Shown piece after piece: positions 24,782 to 27,794 of a stretch of 27,794 bases of DNA. Under the pieces are notes generated by a model that was given only the letters and a program-made list of their open reading frames with translations, was not told the DNA's origin and did no database searches. This DNA is from CAZUDI01 sp964618975 (GTDB lineage: Bacteria > Desulfobacterota > Desulfomonilia > UBA1062). Location of the stretch: NCBI GenBank assembly GCA_964618975.1, contig CAZUDI010000049.1:1-27794 (forward strand), written 5' to 3'. The position numbers and the translations under genes were made by a program. Each line of letters starts with the position of its first letter. Position 1 is the stretch's first letter.

Positions 24782-24811
24782 GCGCCGGGGGTCCTGTTTG
24801 GCCCCCGGCGC
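24782..24811. repeat. Inverted repeat between convergent regulator B and synthetase beta 2
   Basis: GCGCCGGGGG (24782-24791) pairs perfectly with 24802-24811 across a 10-nt loop, in the 96-bp gap between two converging genes. It probably serves as a shared 3'-end hairpin; there is no T-run on either strand. Confidence 0.55.
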
Positions 24812-24841
24812 GGGAAAGGCGTCTGCGAGCGGAGGCCCTCT

Positions 24842-25540
24842 TCAGGGCCGGCCCAACACGATGAGGCTGTCCACGGCCACCGGGGTGTCGCCACGCACGA
24901 TCAGCGGATTGATGTCGATCTCGCGGATCTCGGGAACCTCCAGGCCGATCTGTCCCAGGTTCACGAGGATGCGGGCCAGGACCTCCCGGTTGACGGCTGG
25001 GGAACCACGGAAGGGCTCCAGCAGCTTCTTGGCCCGGATTTCATCCATCATCTCCAGGGCGTCGCGTGTCTCGATGGGTGCCACGCGGAAGGTAACGTCC
25101 TTGAGGGCCTCGGTGAAGATGCCGCCCAGACCGAACATGACGCACGGTCCGAACTGCGGATCACGGATCAGGCCGACCACCAGTTCGCGGCTGCCCTTGA
25201 TCATCTCCTGCACGAGGATGCCGTCCAGCTGATCCTGGCCGCGGGCCATGATGGCCTTATAGGCGACCTCGAGTTCGCCTGCGTTCTCGATGCCCAGCTC
25301 CACCAGGTTCAGCTCGGTCTTGTGGGTCAGGGTGGTGGAGGAACCCTTGAGTACGACCGGGTAGCCGATCTCCTCGGCAAAGGCCGTGGCCTCCTCCATG
25401 CTGGTGACGAGCCGTTCCCGTGTGACGGGGATGGCGTAGGCGTCCAGCACCTTTTTGGCCTCGAACTCATTGAGGGCGGTCTCGCCCCGGTCTAGGGCCT
25501 GGGTGCACTGTACTGCGATTTTGTCTGCCTTGTCGTTCAT
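24842..25540 (-). CDS. ADP-forming acyl-CoA (acetyl-CoA) synthetase, beta (ATP-grasp) subunit, copy 2
   Basis: 232 aa from the ATG at 25540, which follows GAGAGG by 8 nt; a GTG at 25591, 11 bp after the alpha gene, would add 17 residues and is the alternative start. ATP-grasp motifs match copy 1: LNEFEAKKVLDAYAIPVT, YPVVLKGSSTTLTHKTE, ILVQEMIKGSRELVVGL, FGPCVMFGLGGIFTEALKDVTFRVAP and EIDINPLIV. The pair of genes makes a heteromeric enzyme forming ATP from acyl-CoA. Unlike copy 1, the genes do not overlap. End of its operon, converging on regulator B. Confidence 0.88.
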   Translation of the reverse strand: MNDKADKIAVQCTQALDRGETALNEFEAKKVLDAYAIPVTRERLVTSMEEATAFAEEIGYPVVLKGSSTTLTHKTELNLVELGIENAGELEVAYKAIMARGQDQLDGILVQEMIKGSRELVVGLIRDPQFGPCVMFGLGGIFTEALKDVTFRVAPIETRDALEMMDEIRAKKLLEPFRGSPAVNREVLARILVNLGQIGLEVPEIREIDINPLIVRGDTPVAVDSLIVLGRP

Positions 25541-25602
25541 AGTCACAACCTCTCTTGGTGTTCTCGTACGGCCGATGGCCTCTTTAGTCACACGTCCCCT
25601 TT

Positions 25603-27144
25603 TCAGGCGGAAAACTTACGCAGGTAATTCCCGTACTGCACCATGTAGGCCAGGATGGTGCATGCCTCTTCCGGACTCGACATGCTGATGACACCCCCCT
25701 GGTCGGTCTTGTGGCAAACGAGTCCCTCGGTGTTGCGGGAGGAGACCACCAGGACCGGTTTACCGGTCTCCTGCTGGATGCGGGCGATGTTGGAGATGAT
25801 GCGCGCCTCTTCCTGGACGCTCATCTTGTGGATGGCGTCCTTGAGCTCCCAGTTGAAGATGTCGGCGCTCATCTTGTCCCTGGAGGAGATGAAGTCCTGA
25901 ATGAACCTGGCGGTTCCCAGAACCCCCAGGGCGATGACCGCATCCACCTCGTCCCATTTGGACAGGGCTTCGATCACATGGATGTAGAGCTCTGGATTCC
26001 TCTCGCCCACCACGTCGATCGGGTTGGCGCGATTCCAGAAGTCCGGCAGGTGTTGGTCGAGGTCCTGGATGATCGCCGGGGACAGGGTGGGGAGCACGAG
26101 GCCTGCGTCTTCGCACTCGTCCGCGGCGACCACGCCCCAGCCGCCGCCCAGGGTCATGATCCCCACGCGGTTGGACTTGGGGATCGGCAGATGGGTCATG
26201 GCGGCGGAGACGTTCATGAGTTCGGTGGGTGTGCGCACCAGGGTCACCCCGGTCTGCTTGAACATGGCCTTGCAGGTCGCATAGGAGCCGGCCATGGAGC
26301 CGGTGTGGGACTGTGCCGCCTGCGACCCGGTCTTGGAACGCCCGGTCTTCAGTGCGATGACGGGTTTATGCCGGGTGATTTCGGTGGCGGCCTGCATGAA
26401 GGCGCGTCCATCCTCGATGCCTTCGATATACATGGAGATGGCCTTCACCTTGTCGTGGTTGCCGAAGTAGCGCAAGAGGTCGCTGGCTTTCAACATGGCC
26501 GCGTTGCCGGTCCCGGCATAGAAGCTCAGCCCCAGCTGTTTGTCGGCGATCCATTTCATGATCTGCAGGCCCATGTTGCCGCTTTGCGAGATCATGGCCA
26601 GGCCGCCGGCCTTGGCCCCGGACAGGGCCATGACGATCTCCATGTTGTCGTGGGCCGAGGCGATGCCCATGGTGTTGGGGCCGATAAAGACCAGACCGCC
26701 CTGGGTGGCGATCTCGACCAGCTCCTGCTCCAGGGTGGCCCCCTCGTTACCGGTCTCCTTGAAGCCTGACGAGATTATGATGGCCGCTTCGATCCCCAGG
26801 GCCACGCATTCGCGCAATCCGTCCGGGACATACTTGGCCGGGATGGTGAAGACCGCCAGATCGACCTGGCCGGGGATGTCGCTCAGGCTGCGATAGACCT
26901 TGCGACCCAGGATGATATCCTTCTTGGGGTTGACGGGGTAGACCTCACCCTTGTAGCCGCCGCCCAGGATCGAGGACAGAACCATGCTGCCCCACTTGAT
27001 GGGCACGTCCGAGGCCCCCACCATGGCGATGGACCGGGGGGAGAACATCTTGTCGAGCTTGCGTGCGAGGTTCGCGTGGCTGTCTTCTGATGTGTCCTTG
27101 GCGGCGATGTTCGGCTGTGCACAGGGTGATGCATGACGACTCAT
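25603..27144 (-). CDS. ADP-forming acyl-CoA (acetyl-CoA) synthetase, alpha subunit, copy 2
   Basis: 513 aa with the same domain order as copy 1: CoA-binding domain (FSPRSIAMVGASDVPIKWG, YPVNPKKDIILG), AMISQSGNMG, phosphohistidine loop QSHTGSMAGS (His280), IMTLGGGWGV and NPIDVVGERN. The two alpha copies are clearly paralogous along their full length but differ at the extreme N-terminus and around residues 420-490, which could reflect different acyl groups. An AAGGAGGC ribosome site precedes the ATG, and a sigma-54 promoter lies about 55 bp upstream. With the beta gene it forms a two-gene operon without other enzymes. Confidence 0.92.
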   Translation of the reverse strand: MSRHASPCAQPNIAAKDTSEDSHANLARKLDKMFSPRSIAMVGASDVPIKWGSMVLSSILGGGYKGEVYPVNPKKDIILGRKVYRSLSDIPGQVDLAVFTIPAKYVPDGLRECVALGIEAAIIISSGFKETGNEGATLEQELVEIATQGGLVFIGPNTMGIASAHDNMEIVMALSGAKAGGLAMISQSGNMGLQIMKWIADKQLGLSFYAGTGNAAMLKASDLLRYFGNHDKVKAISMYIEGIEDGRAFMQAATEITRHKPVIALKTGRSKTGSQAAQSHTGSMAGSYATCKAMFKQTGVTLVRTPTELMNVSAAMTHLPIPKSNRVGIMTLGGGWGVVAADECEDAGLVLPTLSPAIIQDLDQHLPDFWNRANPIDVVGERNPELYIHVIEALSKWDEVDAVIALGVLGTARFIQDFISSRDKMSADIFNWELKDAIHKMSVQEEARIISNIARIQQETGKPVLVVSSRNTEGLVCHKTDQGGVISMSSPEEACTILAYMVQYGNYLRKFSA

Positions 27145-27198
27145 GTAGGTGCCTCCTTGTTATGTCTACGATTACTCCGCTGGGAGTATTACAGGGTT

Positions 27199-27214
27199 AG
27201 CAAGATATGTACCG
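27199..27214 (-). promoter_or_regulatory. Sigma-54 (-24/-12) promoter of the second ADP-forming synthetase operon
   Basis: On the minus strand CGGTACATATCTTGCT has exact GG-N10-GC spacing, a perfect TTGCT -12 box and one change in the -24 box (GGTAC for GGCAC). The predicted start near 27188 gives a leader of about 44 nt to the ATG at 27144. Within the 498-bp gene-free stretch 27145-27642 I see this promoter, the UAS at 27307, and an 8-bp hairpin CCCCTGCC/GGCAGGGG at 27442-27466. Confidence 0.68.
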
Positions 27215-27306
27215 GAGGAGTGTCGGTGGTAATATATAGATATCAGAACATATTTTTGAATAACAGGCCCGGACGCATTGAGTTGGCGAAATAATGAACG
27301 CCGCGG

Positions 27307-27322
27307 TGTTGGTATATCATCA
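27307..27322 (-). promoter_or_regulatory. Candidate upstream activator site (UAS 4)
   Basis: On the plus strand TGTTGGTATATCATCA is a 16-bp near-palindrome (six of eight pairs match), extended by GG and CC on each side (27305-27324). It lies 92 bp upstream of the -24 box at 27214 and shares the TGTTG-type arm of the other candidate sites. Confidence 0.35.
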
Positions 27323-27642
27323 CCAGCCCCGGTCCAGAGAGGCACGTTTCAAACACAGCGGATGTTCACCGTGATCATCAGGAAAAGGCGGCACCGGGTT
27401 TAAAGAGCGTGAGCCTGAAGGGGCCACATTCCGCACAGCTGCCCCTGCCCGGGGCCGCGGCAGGGGTAAATCGATTGGGGCTTTTATTCCCGAACCCGAG
27501 ATGCTATATTCCCTGTAATTGATTTAATCTGCCATGACATGAGCGCATGCATTCAGGATGGAAAACACGCGACGTGCAACTGATGCGCGTTCCTTTGGGT
27601 GCCCAATGAGTGAAAGAGACGACATCTTGAGAGGAGTCCGTC

Positions 27643-27794
27643 ATGGAGTCCCTTCCGGTCCTCCCCCCCCTCGATAGGCGGCTTTCTTCCTGCATGGCCC
27701 TTTTCCGGGGCGAGTTTTCGATAGACTGGCTGCTGGAGCTGCTGCCCCAGCAGCGGCCGACCCGGGTGCTGGAGCAGCTGGAGGCGGGGGTGAC
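27643..27794 (+). CDS. Start of a probable third regulator of the same family (3' end outside window)
   Basis: Only 50 codons are visible. The ATG follows GAGGAGT by 5 nt. The visible sequence (ALFRGEFSIDWLLELLPQ, then VLEQLEAGV) has the same helical pattern as the N-terminal segments of regulators A and B (ALGGAATVELLGQLVPL, then LIARAVERG). Like regulator B it is divergent to a minus-strand operon with a sigma-54 promoter. The family assignment rests on this short similarity and on context. Confidence 0.6.
   Translation, partial: MESLPVLPPLDRRLSSCMALFRGEFSIDWLLELLPQQRPTRVLEQLEAGV

Noticed and set aside
27504..27695. 63-codon minus-strand ORF overlapping the start of the third regulator
   Set aside because: It overlaps a plus-strand start with a good ribosome site and N-terminal similarity to regulators A and B; its own sequence resembles nothing.

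Overview
The window is a high-GC, tightly packed accessory catabolic region of an anaerobic bacterium. It holds oxygen-sensitive 2-hydroxyacyl-CoA dehydratase/benzoyl-CoA reductase-type enzymes, a nickel-handling ATPase, acyl-CoA metabolism, ADP-forming acyl-CoA synthetases and large sigma-54 activators. This mix suggests a Desulfobacterota (deltaproteobacterial) sulfate reducer or syntroph; that is an inference from gene content, and no marker gene is present. I saw no rRNA, tRNA, CRISPR array or insertion sequence.

Layout. (1) 1-1237 (+) is the 3' part of a HgdA/BcrB-type dehydratase subunit, closed by an intrinsic terminator. (2) 1496-7066 (+) is an operon behind a near-consensus -24/-12 promoter: a free-standing fragment of acetyl-CoA synthase (ACS/CdhC), a CooC/AcsF-type ATPase with a HypB-like Cys/His-rich N-terminus, two dehydratase/reductase subunits, a HgdC-type [4Fe-4S] ATPase activator, and a 46-residue membrane protein. 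(3) 7234-10332 (+) is a 1032-aa sigma-54 activator (regulator A). (4) 17401-10520 (-) is an operon for an enoyl-CoA isomerase, a dehydrogenase-hydratase fusion, a thiolase and both subunits of an ADP-forming acyl-CoA synthetase. (5) 21260-17715 (-) encodes a dienoyl-CoA isomerase-like protein and two CaiB-type CoA-transferase subunits. (6) 21635-24745 (+) is regulator B, a paralogue of A. (7) 27144-24842 (-) is a second ADP-forming synthetase pair. (8) 27643 to the end (+) is the start of a probable third regulator.

How it fits together. Acids can be activated by the CoA-transferases, or by the synthetases running in reverse. They could then be reduced or dehydrated by the radical dehydratase-type enzymes, repositioned by the isomerases, hydrated, oxidised and cleaved by the fusion protein and thiolase. 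The synthetases would recover ATP from the acyl-CoA. Four sigma-54 promoters (1496, 17476, 21469 and 27214) share a CGGYAC/TTGC-like core. Each has a similar imperfect 16-bp palindrome 59-92 bp upstream, so the paralogous regulators probably control the locus as one regulon.

The most unusual part is operon 2. There a truncated ACS domain and a nickel-type maturation ATPase sit with a HgdABC-type system although no ACS, CO dehydrogenase or hydrogenase gene is in view. It may be an undescribed maturation or electron-transfer module for a dehydratase/reductase-family enzyme.
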